Position numbers and translations under genes: made by a program
Notes under the pieces: generated by a model
Databases searched by the model: none
Told to the model about the DNA's origin: nothing
The model's input: only the letters and a program-made list of their open reading frames with translations
Origin: Oscheius tipulae
Taxonomy: Eukaryota > Nematoda > Chromadorea > Rhabditida > Rhabditidae
Direction: 5' to 3'
NCBI GenBank assembly: GCA_037178975.1
Contig: JASJZH010000003.1
Location: 5,332,001-5,396,000, forward strand
DNA length: 64,000 bases
Shown here: positions 10,116 through 21,570 of the stretch, one piece after another
Layout: each line of letters opens with the position of its first letter
Position numbering within the stretch: the stretch's first letter is position 1

Positions 10116-13100
10116 CTATATTGAACGAGGCGGGAGCTTCATTAAGAGGATTCTGTCCAGCTTTTCCATTACTTCGTCCAATTTTCGAACACGAGCTAGT
10201 GCCACAGGGTCCATCATTGCTTCCGATGGAACATCTGTTTCGATCGGAGAGACGTCTTCCCCAATTTCTAGAGCCTGGCTCGTGGCGACAGCAGGTGTAT
10301 CATTTCGCTGAAAAGAGTATTTTCACGAATAGAACGTGAAGAAAACACACAAATTCCTTCACGGCAACATTCTTGCGAGGTCTGCCACGCTGCTTCTTCT
10401 TTTCAGGCGATTCTTTCGGATTCTTGAGCGTCTTTTCTTTATCAACAACGGTGTTCGAAGGCGAACTATTTGTCTCAAATGGAACAATCGAGCAGTTACT
10501 AAGAAACACTTACAAATACCACCGGCTGATTCGAAGAGGTCGATTCACCAGTCTCGATTGTTTCCTAAACATAAAGCGTTTAAAAAAAACTTATGGAAGT
10601 TACCTTCGACGCAGCCAATTTGCGAGGTTTTCCTCGCTTGCGCTTTTCCAAGGTATCATTAATTTTATCTCCATCATTAACGCTCTTTTCGGAGCTTGCA
10701 GAAATTGGCCTAATAGGTGTGAAATCTTCGGCTTCAGGCTCGATGTTTGCCTGAATTATAAAAGTTTATTGAGTGAGACCAAAAAAAAGGTACCGTTGTG
10801 TCAATGACTGTCGAGTTGCGAGGTCTTCCTCGTTTACGCTTCTCCACACTATTCGGCATTTCTTCTCCGTCGTTATCGTCCCTTGCATGTGCTCGCTTGC
10901 CTCTTCTTGTAAGGTCTGGCGGCTGCATCAGCTGTCCCTCAGCGAATTTCACAAATCGCATTTTCTTCTTTCGAACATCAATAGCCAGATTGGATTGTTC
11001 GAATTTGAAGGCATATCTGAAACCTCTTTTACTTGACCAAAAGAGAACTGACTTGTTGACAGATCCAACAGCTCCGGTCACCATGTTGTTCACTTCTCTA
11101 TCAGTAAGTTCATCAGCTTCTTGAACAATTTTGCTATCCAATTTGCGCAGTGGCTCGTAAGTATCGTTGAGGAAGACGTAATATTTCTTTTTGTGATATT
11201 CAACCATACAAAGGCTTCTAAATTACTGATTTCTGTAAAAGAAGAGACGTACTTCCTTCCCATTGCGATGATGAAGTGTAGTTCATTTGAAATGGCAGTA
11301 TCCAATGCGTGGAAGACAGTTTCGTCGTTGCTCTCAAAACTCATCAATGCCACAGTGTTTTTATTTTCGTAGAAGAGGCCTGTCATGCTGTTAAATCGTC
11401 GCGTCGTCGTCTGATGTTCTGGTGCTGAAACATGTCTTAACGAGTGAATAAGAGGAAACGTACGAATTTCGGTAGAGGAAGGAACGCCAAGAACAACTTT
11501 CAGATCGGGAATGGAACTCAGAGACTCGCAAACTGTTCGGCTGAGTTGCAGCGACTCACAGAGAATCACTCCTCGGATCGGATTCTCTGAAAATCATATT
11601 ATGCGTTGAGAGCAATAACGCAACTCACCATTTTTCATGTAGCTCTGTACCTTTTCAACCAGTTTTTGATACTTGACATGACTGTTCATACTTTGAATAC
11701 TGGGAGACTGATTGTAAATTGGAGCTAGAAAGAGGTTATGCTGGAAGAAACGAACAAACCGTTGTTATAGGAATAGTCCGCTTCGACTTTTTCCAACACT
11801 TTGGAAAGTGGAGGCGAGCCGAGAATACACATTTGTATATCGTCCGAATGAGGAGCATTGTTCAAAAAATCGAAAAAAAAACTCTATAGCAAAGTCAAGC
11901 AATCTGTGTTACCTGAACAGAAGAGATAGAAGACACGTGCTCCATTGAGCAGAAGATGTCGGTAGGCTGTTGTCAGAAAGGTGCAAATGAGACACTTGAT
12001 GCCGAATTGAAGAGCATCGGCTTCCGCCAGCAGTTCAACCCATTCGATATTGAGTAAGTCTTCTATGTTTTTCGAAGGGAGAGGTACCGAGTTTGAGAAT
12101 TCATTGAGGATCACTTCGGCTCCTTCTTTCCACGAAGCGAGAAGTTCCACGGCGTCGGGAGTGAGGTCTTCGTTAGTCCACATCAAAGGTTCAATTTTTG
12201 AAGGGACAACGGCTCGTCTAAAAACTGGTTAAGAAGATAATAGTGAGTCAGACAAACCGGAACAATCCGTTCGTAGCGGAGGGTTCTTCCCATTCAGTAA
12301 TGAACATCGAAGTAATCGTCTTTTGCCTAGTGGAGATGGGAGCAATTTTGTGCGATTTACTCGGGCGAGAAGGTGTTGTGATCAACAAGCGGAACAGATT
12401 CTAATATACCTTCAAGTTGCTGTTGAATACACCAGAAACTTACGCCTTTGCCTACTAGAGGGCCGACAAATCTCGCATACTTTTGAGACTGTTCGCCCGA
12501 ATCCATACAGACAGCAATGCAGCGGATTCTCGATATGATAGGATTGTCCGTTTCCACTATTTTCTGCATTGTCTGCGGTGTACAGACAATGAATGGACTA
12601 AAATTTTCGGCTTTCTTCTGTTTGAAGGCATTGAATGTAGCGCACACGGTGATCTGAGTTCGGTTTTTTAAATTAGAATAATATATTCTCACCTCCTTTT
12701 CGTCGATTCCGTTGACGATGCAGCTACTTTTGAAATTATCCGGAGATTCGTTGCTGCAGAAAATGAAATAGCCGTTTGGAAACCATCGTTTGAAATTGAG
12801 GAAGGTAAGCACGACGATATGAATTGGGCAGACGGATCCGGGAAGGCAGACGGATGTGTTAACCGATAGACATGTTTTGAGGATAGACAGCTGAAAAAAC
12901 AAACTTCAGCAATCAAAAACATAGTTACCTCGTAAGGACGAATCACTTCACCACTCGGATAGATGATCGAGTCACCAGCAGCGGCATCATACCCTTTTTC
13001 TTTGAGAATTTCTTGCCTGAAGCAACGGCGTTCATGTTGAACAACATCGTGCACTTACGGTGTATATTCAATTTTCAGTTTAGGAGGTGATTGTGGTCTT

Positions 13101-13329
13101 CCGTGCGTGTTGTCCGGGTTGAAGACTGGCCACATCTCCGTTTCTGAAAACTCTTCGTATAAGGCTTCCTGGAATAGTGCAAACAACCTTTCGCATCCTC
13201 TATATCCGATAGAGAGACAACTTCTCCTTGCTCGAAAGGTCTCTTCTTCTCCTCGCGAGCTTTTGCTTCGGCCTCCTGTTTTGCCCATGCAGCAAACAGC
13301 GATGGCCTTTTTGAAGGTTTTGGTGGCAT
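10116..13329 (-). CDS. FANCM-like helicase-fold protein with degenerate ATPase motifs and AT-hooks
   Basis: The N-terminus (MPPKPSKRPSLFAAWAKQEA) is Lys/Glu-rich. Next comes IYPSGEVIRPYELSILKTCL and NTSVCLPGSVCP, which aligns with the RDYQ...NTLVCLPTGLGKT block of FANCM/Hef/Dicer helicases, followed by FKRWFPNGYFIF (compare YRWFPSG) and FSPFIVCTPQTMQKI. The Walker A lysine is absent (LPGSVCP) and the DEAH box appears as CMDSGE. The second lobe keeps the outline (HVKYQKLVEKVQS, then GVILCESLQLSRTV) without clear motifs V/VI. Three AT-hooks follow (KRGRPRNS, KRGKPRKL, QRGRPRKN; coordinates about 10362-10845), then a short possible coiled coil (RVRKLDEVMEKLDRILL). I infer a DNA-binding, non-ATPase relative of FANCM. 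Exon joins in the middle are uncertain. Confidence 0.55.
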
Positions 13330-14209
13330 AGTTGCAACTTAAAAGCATGAAGATTAGCACGAAAACAGACATAAAAAAGTTTACATGGGAGTTTTCGTAG
13401 AATTCGATAAACTGACTATGTTTCGAGTTTCGAGGAGAGCACGAACATATGCTTTAAAGGTTGTTTGTCGCGTTTTGACCGAAAATCAAGTGTAAGCGCG
13501 TACTGCTAAAAGTCGCCACTCAGTTTCGGGACGTAACAAGTTAGTCTACTGCTCCGGAGAAACCGCGAATTCATGTTGGTAACCAATCACAAAATTTTGC
13601 TATTAGTGTTCCGCACCTTTGCAGAATTGAACATATCTGAAAAGGGGTCAGGAAAATTTGGAAAATCGGAAAGCATACATTTGGCAGAGTTGGCAGGCCT
13701 GTATATTTTTTCGTGTACAATGTTCTGACGGGATACTGATCACGCGAGCAGTTTGCGAAGTGTTCATTATGCTCTGGACTGTTTTGTAAGACTTCCATAC
13801 GGATGTTTTTGAACATCTCGTAGCAAAATTTCCTCTAGACTTTGCGTCAATAAGCTTTATCGCGGCCGGATTAGCTACTTGGTTTTTTGTTAGCTATACT
13901 CGGAATCCTGTCTACGCCTACTATACACGGAATTCCTGTCTACGCCTCGCACAATCATGCCGTTTCAGGTCCAAGTTGCCATCGCCCAATCAAACGCGCT
14001 CCAGTTCATTTAGGCATGCGCTCATTCTGGTTCACGCTGTTTGAATTTAGTTCTATACATAATTCAGTTTCAAACTGCAGCCAATTTCTTCTTATCCGTG
14101 GTTTCGTAACATTATATTTGCAGGAAATCACTTATGGTAATTGTTGTCCTACTGAAAAGTTATGCGAAAGTGAACGTTTTTATAACAGCCTAGTCAAGCA
14201 TCTTCTAAG
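13330..14209. other. gap between the FANCM-like and SHP2-type genes
   Basis: Divergent intergenic region. It must contain promoters for both neighbours. A roughly 20-base unit (CGGAAT(T)CCTGTCTACGCCT) occurs twice in tandem near 13900-13947. Open frames here are short and show no known motif. Confidence 0.4.
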
Positions 14210-16762
14210 ATGAGGTGATTTCAAAGTAAACCCACAAAACAGTCAATTCAGCAACCTCCTCAACAACTTTTTCTATTGCATCACGGGGCAACATGCTGAA
14301 CGGCTTCTCAAGGAGTATGGAGAGCACGGAGACTTTATTGCTCGTTTCAGCGGCTCACATCCGCTTAACTATTCCTTATCCGTGCTGTAAGTTTTAATCT
14401 TTAAACTTTAACTTTTCTTTCAGACAAGGAGATGCTGTAACTCACATCACAGTATACAACGTAGACAATCGTAAATTCAACCTAGAAGGAGGAGCCGTGT
14501 TCGATACGATGAATAATCTCGTACTTCACTATATCAAGTACCCGGAGAAGCTGCAACTGCGAGGAAGTAACTGTTATATCGAGATAAAACGGCCCCTGAA
14601 AGTTCCAAAACACGAGTCTGCCTATCAAGAAGGTCGGTCGAACTTCAACCATCGTTGGTTTCATTCGTACATGTCGGGTGAAGAAGCCATTCTTTTGCTG
14701 CGACATGAAAAAGTTTGGACGTTTGTTGTACGGTTGGTTTGCAATACGATCGCGAAATAATGGAAAGTTCAGAGATAGCGTTCGGGCACCCGGAAAGTAC
14801 GCGATTACGGTGAAAACACCTGATGATATTGCACAAATCTTAATCGACAGGAACAACGCGGTAAGGATTTTGAAGCAATGCCTTTATAGTTTGTTGAAAA
14901 AAAAAGAATGATTACAGTGTCCCGAAATACGTTCGTGGCGGACTCCTGGGCGCACGGAAATCCAAATTAGCAATTTTTTTAAGTAAATTTCTTATCAGCA
15001 TACAGCCTTCGTTTTCGTTATTTTTCGCAATGTTGTTTGCTACCGGTAAAGGCTGCTAGTAGCTACGTTTTAGAAACAAAAGCAACGGAAGAGAACGAAA
15101 AAAGAAGCTGCTAGACTGAAGACTGAAAAGGACGAAAATTAACTCGATTTGAATTCTCGCACGTCCAAGAGTCTTAGACGTGGAGACTAGCAGCCTTTAC
15201 CGAAAGCAAACAACAAACTCCGAAAAATAACGAAAACGAAGGCCGTACGATGATTAAAAAAGTCAAAACAATTGCTTAATATGAATTCCCGCGCGCCCAG
15301 GAGTCTGCCACGTACGTATTTCGGGACACTAATCACTTTTTTTTAACAGACTATATTAAATAACGATACAGAATGGTAAATTCCGAGTGTGTGGCGGAGA
15401 CGAGTACCTGAGTCTCAGTGAGCTCATTGAACATCATATGGTTCATCCTTTGGTAGAAGAAAAAACTCAACGTGTCCTGTATCTGCACTACTTCATTGTG
15501 GCAACAAGCTTCATGGCTGACGAAATCGAAAAGCGTAGATTACTACTGAGTCAAACTGTACCTCAAACTGAAGTGAATGGTTACCAACATGAATTCGCGG
15601 TTAGTTCCTCACTAGCTCAAGTCCACTTTATGCAGCGCCTGGAAGATTTGGACGAGTCAATGAAAACCAAACGAGAAGGACGTCGCGATGTTAATCTCAA
15701 CAAAAATCGCTATCGGAACATAGTGGCATTTGATCACACACGTGTGGTGTTGTCCGAGTCTGCAGAGCCAAAGGAGCCTCGAGAGACGGACTACATCAAT
15801 GCGAATTACATTCACGTAATCATTGTTTCAACGGTTTCATATAACTGCTTTAGGCGCTTTCGGAGTTGAAGCATGAGATACCTCGAACATACATCTCTAC
15901 TCAAGGATGTATGGAAAATACGGTGGGTATACTCGGAAAATATAGCGAAACGGTATTGTATAGCTGGTCGACTTCTGGCGCTTAGTTTGGCAAGAGGATA
16001 TTCGCTTGATCATCATGACGACAAAGGTTATGGAAAGAACTGTCTCCAAATGTTTCCGCTACTGGCCATTGGAAGGGAAGGAACAGAATATCAACGGCTA
16101 CTATTGCAAGTGTGTCGAACAGAGAGGTGTAATCGATCCTGAAACGCGTTACGACGTTTATGTCTACAGACGTTTTATGATTTCGCGATGTGGTGAGTCC
16201 CTATAGGCTAAGCCAAACAGTTCCCTTTATCAGGCGCTCCTCAAAGAGAACTTCATCACTTCCAATTTTGCGCATGGCCTGATCACGGATGTCCAGATAA
16301 TCCAAACCACTTCCTAAGATTTATGAATGTCGTATCGGACATGCACAAGAAACTTCCTCCACCTTTCGTTAAGGGCGGAACTAGACCGACTCTTGTTCAT
16401 TGCAGGTAACTTTCTCTGTTCTTATTTCTACAAATGTATTCAGCGCTGGAATTGGCCGTTCGGGCTGCCTGATTGCCATCGATATGCTGACCAGCTGGGT
16501 TAAGAATCGTGGCATTGTGACAGTGATCGACGTCTACAAGATTGTGAAGGCCTTGAGAGAAGATCGCAGTGGAATGGTGCAAACTCGGGAACAATACGAG
16601 TTTGTCTACAAAGCTATCGCATCGCTCGTCGCTTCACTTGACGCCCGTGATGAAGCCGCAGCACGTGCCAAAGCTGCCCTCGCAGCCAAAGATGAGTCAT
16701 CTTCAGCTGAAGAAGATGACCAGCCTGCCGAATTAGCTCCTCCACTAGATAATGTGTTTTAG
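14210..16762 (+). CDS. ptp-2: SHP2/corkscrew-type tyrosine phosphatase with two SH2 domains
   Basis: Cytoplasmic protein-tyrosine phosphatase acting downstream of receptor tyrosine kinases. The first exon is ATGAG (14210-14214). N-SH2: [30 protein letters not shown]2: [20 protein letters not shown] then [18 protein letters not shown], joined across a 35-nt intron. PTP domain: [37 protein letters not shown] joined to [16 protein letters not shown] (42-nt intron), AWPDHG, and the active-site loop [10 protein letters not shown] split by an intron, then [17 protein letters not shown] (Q-loop). The Ala/Glu-rich tail is short and lacks obvious YxN tyrosines. A 511-base intron (14861-15371) inside the C-SH2 domain holds a foldback element. 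All catalytic residues are present. Confidence 0.93.
14916..15330. mobile_element. 415-bp foldback MITE-like element in a ptp-2 intron
   Basis: The element starts AGTGTCCCGAAATACG and ends with the reverse complement CGTATTTCGGGACACT. The inverted similarity continues inward, with ACTCCTGGGCGC against GCGCCCAGGAGT. Further in, the GCCTTCGTTTTCGTTATTTT block at about 15003-15022 matches the reverse complement of 15226-15245, and GGTAAAGGCTGCTAG matches CTAGCAGCCTTTACC. Each arm is about 150 bases. No open frame codes for a transposase and no clear target-site duplication is visible. It therefore looks like a non-autonomous foldback DNA element. Confidence 0.8.
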
Positions 16763-17087
16763 GTTCTTAAATTTCTACATCTTTACAAATTTTATCCATC
16801 ATCTCCCGACTGTTTCGCATACAGGGTCCCTTTGCCATTAGTATTAGAACTTCCGGTCTGTATAGATTATATATTCTTTTTATCCTCATATATAGTTTCT
16901 GTATTTCACTTACGGGTCTGTCACTTTGTAGTAAATCGATAGGCATAAAATTAAATTCGATTGAATTTTTGTTTGTCAGCCGTTGTTCGGTGGAATCTCT
17001 CTTGTTCGTGTCATTCATTGATTTTTCGACTTTCGAAATGAGTCTTCAAATCAACTTCTTTACTGATCCGTTGTTCATCGTTTCCAG
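16763..17087. other. gap between ptp-2 and vrk-1
   Basis: AT-rich 325 bases, presumably the ptp-2 3' UTR and the 5' outron of the kinase. Ends in tttccag immediately before the ATG at 17088. Confidence 0.4.
17081..17087 (+). promoter_or_regulatory. probable trans-splice acceptor of vrk-1
   Basis: TTTCCAG directly abuts the start codon at 17088 and no upstream coding exon is visible, the arrangement seen at spliced-leader acceptor sites in nematodes. Confidence 0.5.
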
Positions 17088-18728
17088 ATGCCTCCTAAGA
17101 AACCGAAGCTCCACGAATTGGCAGTTGAAGTGGCTTCTGGAACAACCTTTTTGGACGTATCGAAGAAGGTCCAATATGTCATGGGCTACCAGTTCGCTAC
17201 CGGAGGATTTGGACGAATCTACACGTGCAAAGAGGTTTTTCTCTGAGTAAACGGCTTATTTGTTTTACGTTTTTAGCAAGGAAAATCCAACGAATTGGTT
17301 GTGAAGGTGGAGCCCAACACAAATGGACCACTATTCACGGAAATACATGTCTTTCAGCGGATTCTGAAAAAGGATATGCTCGACAATTACGCTAAACAGA
17401 AAAGTATGTTTTATTCGTTCCTATTTCCGAGAGTACAAGAAAAACTAAACCCTAATGTTCAGAACTATCTTCCGTGGCTCTCCCGTGGATTGTGGCATCT
17501 GGTACATTTGACTACAAGTCGGAAAAGTTGCGTTACATGATAATGCCAAAATACGAAACGTCTTTGGAAGCCGTGAGAGAGCATAATGGCGGATCTCTCA
17601 GCGCATTCGACACCTGGAATACCGCGTCCACCATGCTGAATGCGCTTGAATATCTTCATCACAACGTATGTAAAATACTTTAACTGTCTTCCTAATTCTG
17701 CTTTAGAAATACGTCCATGCCGACCTGAAAGCAGCCAATATCTTGCTGAAAAAGAAGACGGACATGAAGACAGCCGTTCTCGTCGATTTTGGTCTTGCTC
17801 GGATGGCTTCGAGCAATGTCGATAAACCCGAAAAGAAGCGGGCTCACAATGGAACAGCCATTTTCACGTCAATTGATGCTCATCGTGGATGTAATCCATC
17901 ATACAGAGGAGACATCGAGATTCTCGCTTACAATGCTCTCTTTTGGATTTCTGGAAAACTACCCTGGCAGTCGGTTGAAGCCAACCCCGACAAAGTCTTT
18001 AACGAGAAGCAAAAGTTTATGGATAACCTTCAAGACGGAATTGCCAAGCTTGTCAAAGTACTTTTTCAAGAATCCAATTATACAAAACTTTTCAGTCAAG
18101 TGCCTCATCTACAGCCATAAAGGACCTTTTCAATGTAGCTCTCAAGACGAAATACACGGAACAAGTCGATTTCTCCGATCTTCACAATCCAGTGGATCGT
18201 GCCATTTCTGCAACTAGAAACGAAAGTGCTGTAACCAAGAAGACTCGTACTATAACTCCAAAGAAATCTACCGGTACAAATTTGATTAGTGTTCCACTCA
18301 TAAAACCTTTTAGCTAATCGCACAAAGACTGTTCAAAAGAAGGCCGTAGCCAAAGAAGAGACGGATGAATCGGAAGAATCGACGGGAGAGGGGAGTCCCG
18401 AAAAGGTGAAGCCAGCTTCTGCCCTGGTTACAATGCGCCGTCGACTGGCTAGGAAAAGATCTTCAACTGAAGAAGAAGAGTATGAGATTGGTAGTCTGAA
18501 GGAGAATGTAGCTACCGAGAAGAAACCTAAAGGTTGTTTTTTTTCTTTAGACAAAATCTTCTTATTTAAGTTGGGACCACTCCAGCGAGTCTACAAAAAA
18601 CGTCCGATCGACTGCGCCAAAATGTTCCTGGACTGAGGAACTTGCCCAAGGGAAGAAGGAGTATTGTGGTCAATCAAATCGCCAAGAAGTACCACAAAAT
18701 TGCTGCCAAGAAGGCCGTCGATGAGTAA
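17088..18728 (+). CDS. vrk-1: vaccinia-related kinase (VRK) Ser/Thr kinase
   Basis: VRK1 phosphorylates BAF and histones and acts in nuclear-envelope and chromatin control. Motifs in order: MPPKKPKLHELAVEVASG start; glycine loop FATGGFGRIYTCKE; VVKVEPNTNGPLFTEIHVFQ, which is diagnostic for VRKs; RYMIMPKYETSLEAV; catalytic loop YVHADLKAANILL (HAD in place of HRD); VLVDFGLAR for DFG; and GTAIFTSIDAHRG with YRGDIEILAYNALFWISGKLPW, again VRK-specific. The C-terminal extension is Lys/Glu/Ser-rich, ending VVNQIAKKYHKIAAKKAVDE, and probably carries nuclear localisation signals. Introns are short. The receptor gene starts 233 bases downstream. Confidence 0.92.
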
Positions 18729-18960
18729 GACACAATATATCCGTTGTTGATCTCGTAAAAACCATTTTCTGGCTGGTATGTCATTATCACATTGTACCAT
18801 TTTCCGCATATGAACAAGTTTGAATAACTCCTTTTTTTCCTTTTTGAAAGTTGAGAGGATTTGAGAGGGGTGGATTAAGACTCGCAGAGTAATCTGACCT
18901 CGACCTGAGCCCTTGTGTACCTTGTGAATAAATCTGACAAATCTACCCGCTTCACCTCCG

Positions 18961-20642
18961 ATGGACTGTGGAATTCGAGCTGTTGGGAACAAGAACAACC
19001 CTCCTTTCACCGAATTCACGAATTTTTGTTGGAATGTCAACTGCCCAAAGCCCGGAAACATGGGAGTTACTTTTTCATTTACGAATTACAATGTTTTTAG
19101 GTAGAGTTCCTTGAACTGACCCTTCAACTGATGAATTGCACGCTCGAAGTTGTTCCAATAGATCTCACAGCAGACCAAACGATCGATTTTATCAGTAACG
19201 GTTCTTTTCATTTTCTTTCTTTCGACCATCGTTATTGTTTGCAGGAACAGCAGACATCAGTCTTTTAGCACTAAGACAGACACTCGATCGAATGGAAAGG
19301 GTCGATTTCACTCAGCCTGTCAACTTCTTGTACTACGGCTATATGTTGAAAGAGATTCCTCAACTAAAGGTGGAAGATTATATTCTGGCTTCTTTTCAAT
19401 TAGGAGTGAGTCGAGAGACATACTGACTCTTTCTTGTCTCCAGGCTCTGCTCCTTCTGGCCGTGACTGGTCTCGTTGTGGGAACTCTCATCTGGTCCTAT
19501 ACCAATCTTTTCCGCTATCGAGAAGGATCGTTGTTCTATTGGTTGATTCTACCCATACAAGCGTTTCTTAACCAGTTCAACACAACACTCAAGGGTCCCA
19601 TTGCTGCCCATGTTTTGGTCGGATTCTGGCTATACTTCTGTATGCTCATCACCAGCAGTTATCAGGCCAAACTCAAGAGCTTCTTGACATTGTCTCATGC
19701 TCGAGGGACCCTGTTCACTGACCTAGATGGTCTGATTGATGCTGTCAACAACAAGGTTAGTTGATCTGTGGGTAGACATGTGTGTTTAGGGGTATATTAT
19801 GGTCTACGAGTACGGAGGGTACACTCCATTTCTGTATTGCAAACCGGATCAATGTGATCAACTGAGGAAGATTCCGAAAAATAAGTATCCGTTAAAACTC
19901 TAGAAACGATGGTTGTGCTCAGAATAGTTCTTCTCCCGAAAGGAGCCGACTTGGACGACGAAATAGCCAAACACAATAAATGGGTCACATTTCTGGCCTG
20001 GACTTACGATGTTAATAGGTTTTCTTTCTGTTATATTTTGTGTAAATCATTCTTCAGATACCCCATCTCCTACATTAACGTGAAAAAGAAACTTTTATTC
20101 GTGAGAGACAGTGTAGCCGAGCCGGATTATCTTGCCTTTGCGGTCAACAAAGACAATCCGAAGCTGAGGGAGCAGTTCAATGTTGCAGTATTAACGACAA
20201 CCCCTGGATACCCTAATACGCGAGCTCGATACATGCGAGAATTTTATCCCTACGTCACAAACTCGAATGTCCGAGAGCAGATTACCGTGCTCCGACTGTC
20301 ACATCTGACAACTCTGTTCAGAGCTTGTGGGGAGATCTTGGCTCTTGCCTTGATAGCCTTGGCTGTTGGTGAGTTCTCGTCCCACAATCTCTCCTACAGC
20401 TTTCAGAACTTGCCCTCTGGCGGTTTGGATTCCAGGCATTCGTCTTTCTAAAGATGAGCTGTTGTTGCTGTAGTTCTTTCAGACACAAACTGCACATTAC
20501 CAAGTCTATCTCTTCGAACGAGTTTCCCAGACGACAGATTGTCGTTCTCCCGATGAGACGAAGTGCGAGTCCCCCGCCTAAACAGTTTCACAAGTTCTCT
20601 TTGTCGCCCATTCCCTCCGCCGAACATTTTGATAAATCGTAA
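18961..20642 (+). CDS. ionotropic receptor (divergent glutamate-receptor-type ion channel)
   Basis: It shows the short ligand-binding and channel layout of nematode and insect IR proteins, without a long amino-terminal domain. The sequence starts MDCGIRAVGNKNNPPFTEF; a 35-nt intron joins PGNMG to VEFLELTLQLMNCTLEVV. S1 includes NGTADISLLALRQTLDRMER and VDFTQPVNFLYYGYM. TM1 is GALLLLAVTGLVVGTLIWSY; the pore is SLFYWLILPIQAFLNQ; TM3 is VLVGFWLYFCMLITSSYQAKL, where SSYQAKL stands in place of SYTANLAAF. S2 follows with the LYCKPDQC and PDYLAFAVNKDNP regions, then TM4 near EILALALIALAVELAL. The C-tail has a CCCC cluster that may be palmitoylated. The arginine that contacts ligand in S1 is not identified with certainty. 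No signal peptide is seen, so an upstream exon may be missing. Confidence 0.78.
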
Positions 20643-20647
20643 AATTT

Positions 20648-21183
20648 ATTTACGCCACAGTGTGTTCTTCATCCGGATGGTGCGTATAGTCGTAATCTGG
20701 ATGAACAAAAGCTTTTTCCACCTCGGGTAGACTCTCTATTTTGACTTGAAGTGACTCTTCGATATTGTGAGCTTCCTTTAAGATCATGTTCTCGTCCAAG
20801 ACAATGTGAACCACAGCCTTGAATGTCTGCTTACTTCGACTAGAAACCTTGTTCCCAACTGATACACGTATACGGCCACGTAGGAAAGTGTCTTCAAGAG
20901 CTTCGATCCCAATCCTCAATGATGAAAACATGGAACTGGCTTCATCGTTTGCTGAGATCATTCCAATCCTCGCTTTCGGCCTCTAGTTGGACAGATGTTG
21001 GACAAGGATAAGCAACTCGAGGACTCTAATGAGCCCCTCACGCACTCCGATGATCCTTTTGATACCAAGAGGACTGTGACTCTGGCAAGTAAAGAAGCCC
21101 CCATAGATTCCAATCAGCACAGATCCAAGCACGTTGCCCTTCATAACCATCTGAACAATATGCTGGACAACGTCTGTCCTCGA
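20648..21183 (-). pseudogene. C-terminal half of a cation diffusion facilitator (truncated)
   Basis: On the minus strand, RTDVVQHIVQMVMKGNVLG and SVLIGIYGGFF resemble TM5-TM6 of CDF transporters (compare HRNDV...DPIGAILISLYI). IKRIIGVREGLIRVLE resembles the LxGxxA segment after TM6. The end, [20 protein letters not shown] then [20 protein letters not shown] and [14 protein letters not shown], is a clear CDF cytoplasmic domain. An in-frame TAG separates the two blocks. There is no room for TM1-4 before the next gene at 21317. It may be a decayed transporter or a gene with exons I cannot place. Confidence 0.5.
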
Positions 21184-21316
21184 CAGAAGTTTTCCCTTTT
21201 TACTTGCTATTCTTCTTTGTTATCCGTTTTGCTAGTTTAGAATAGAATAAGAAGAGAAGGAAGCATAGGGACTGGAGTCAGTTTTGCAGTCAACGTGGAG
21301 CTTTTGGCCGAAATCA

Positions 21317-21570
21317 TTACTTGTTGAGGCAAAGAGAGCGGACGACGTCAGAGACCATCAATGTCGTTCTTCCGGCATGCAGGGTGAGGAGAGTCGTGTA
21401 ACCGAAGAGTTCCACCATGTAGGTTTCGGCTGTCTCCTAAAAAGACTAGTCGAAGAACGATATTTACCTGCAAAGCCATTATGGCCGAGGACTGCCAGCG
21501 AATCTGGTCGTTCAGCAGGAGAGGAATCACGCGAACGATTCGCTGGAATCGTCAGCTTGACTCGGGCCAT
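21317..21570 (-). pseudogene. CENP-A/histone H3-like fold with a reading-frame break
   Basis: The minus strand encodes RFQRIVRVIPLLLNDQIRWQ and SSAIMALQ, then, after a canonical 31-nt intron (21437-21467), ETAETYMVELFGYTTLLTLHAGRTT and LMVSDVVRSLCLNK-stop. This follows H3 from the alphaN helix to the C-terminus. IRWQ and LLTLHAGR resemble CENP-A (NWQ, LLTLHAGR) more than canonical H3 (RFQ, LCAIHAKR). The break is just before RFQRIVR: a TGA precedes it in frame, while the ATG at 21570 opens MARVKL in a frame one base off. Removing one base would align as KL-RFQRIVR, compare KLPFQRLVR of H3. No tail-encoding exon was found, though a basic Ser-rich open frame starts at 22032. It is either a pseudogene or a gene with a sequencing error. 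Confidence 0.6.

Noticed and set aside
13571-14213. Open frames 13571-13816 (-) and 13887-14213 (+)
   Set aside because: No motif, no coherent splice sites, and they span the divergent promoter region. Treated as chance.
15870-15960. Stop codon that would make ptp-2 a pseudogene
   Set aside because: A canonical 42-nt intron (gtgggtata...ttgtatag) removes it and gives an intact PTP domain.
16763-17018. Minus-strand frame between ptp-2 and vrk-1
   Set aside because: No recognisable motif, and AT-rich sequence matches a 3' UTR.
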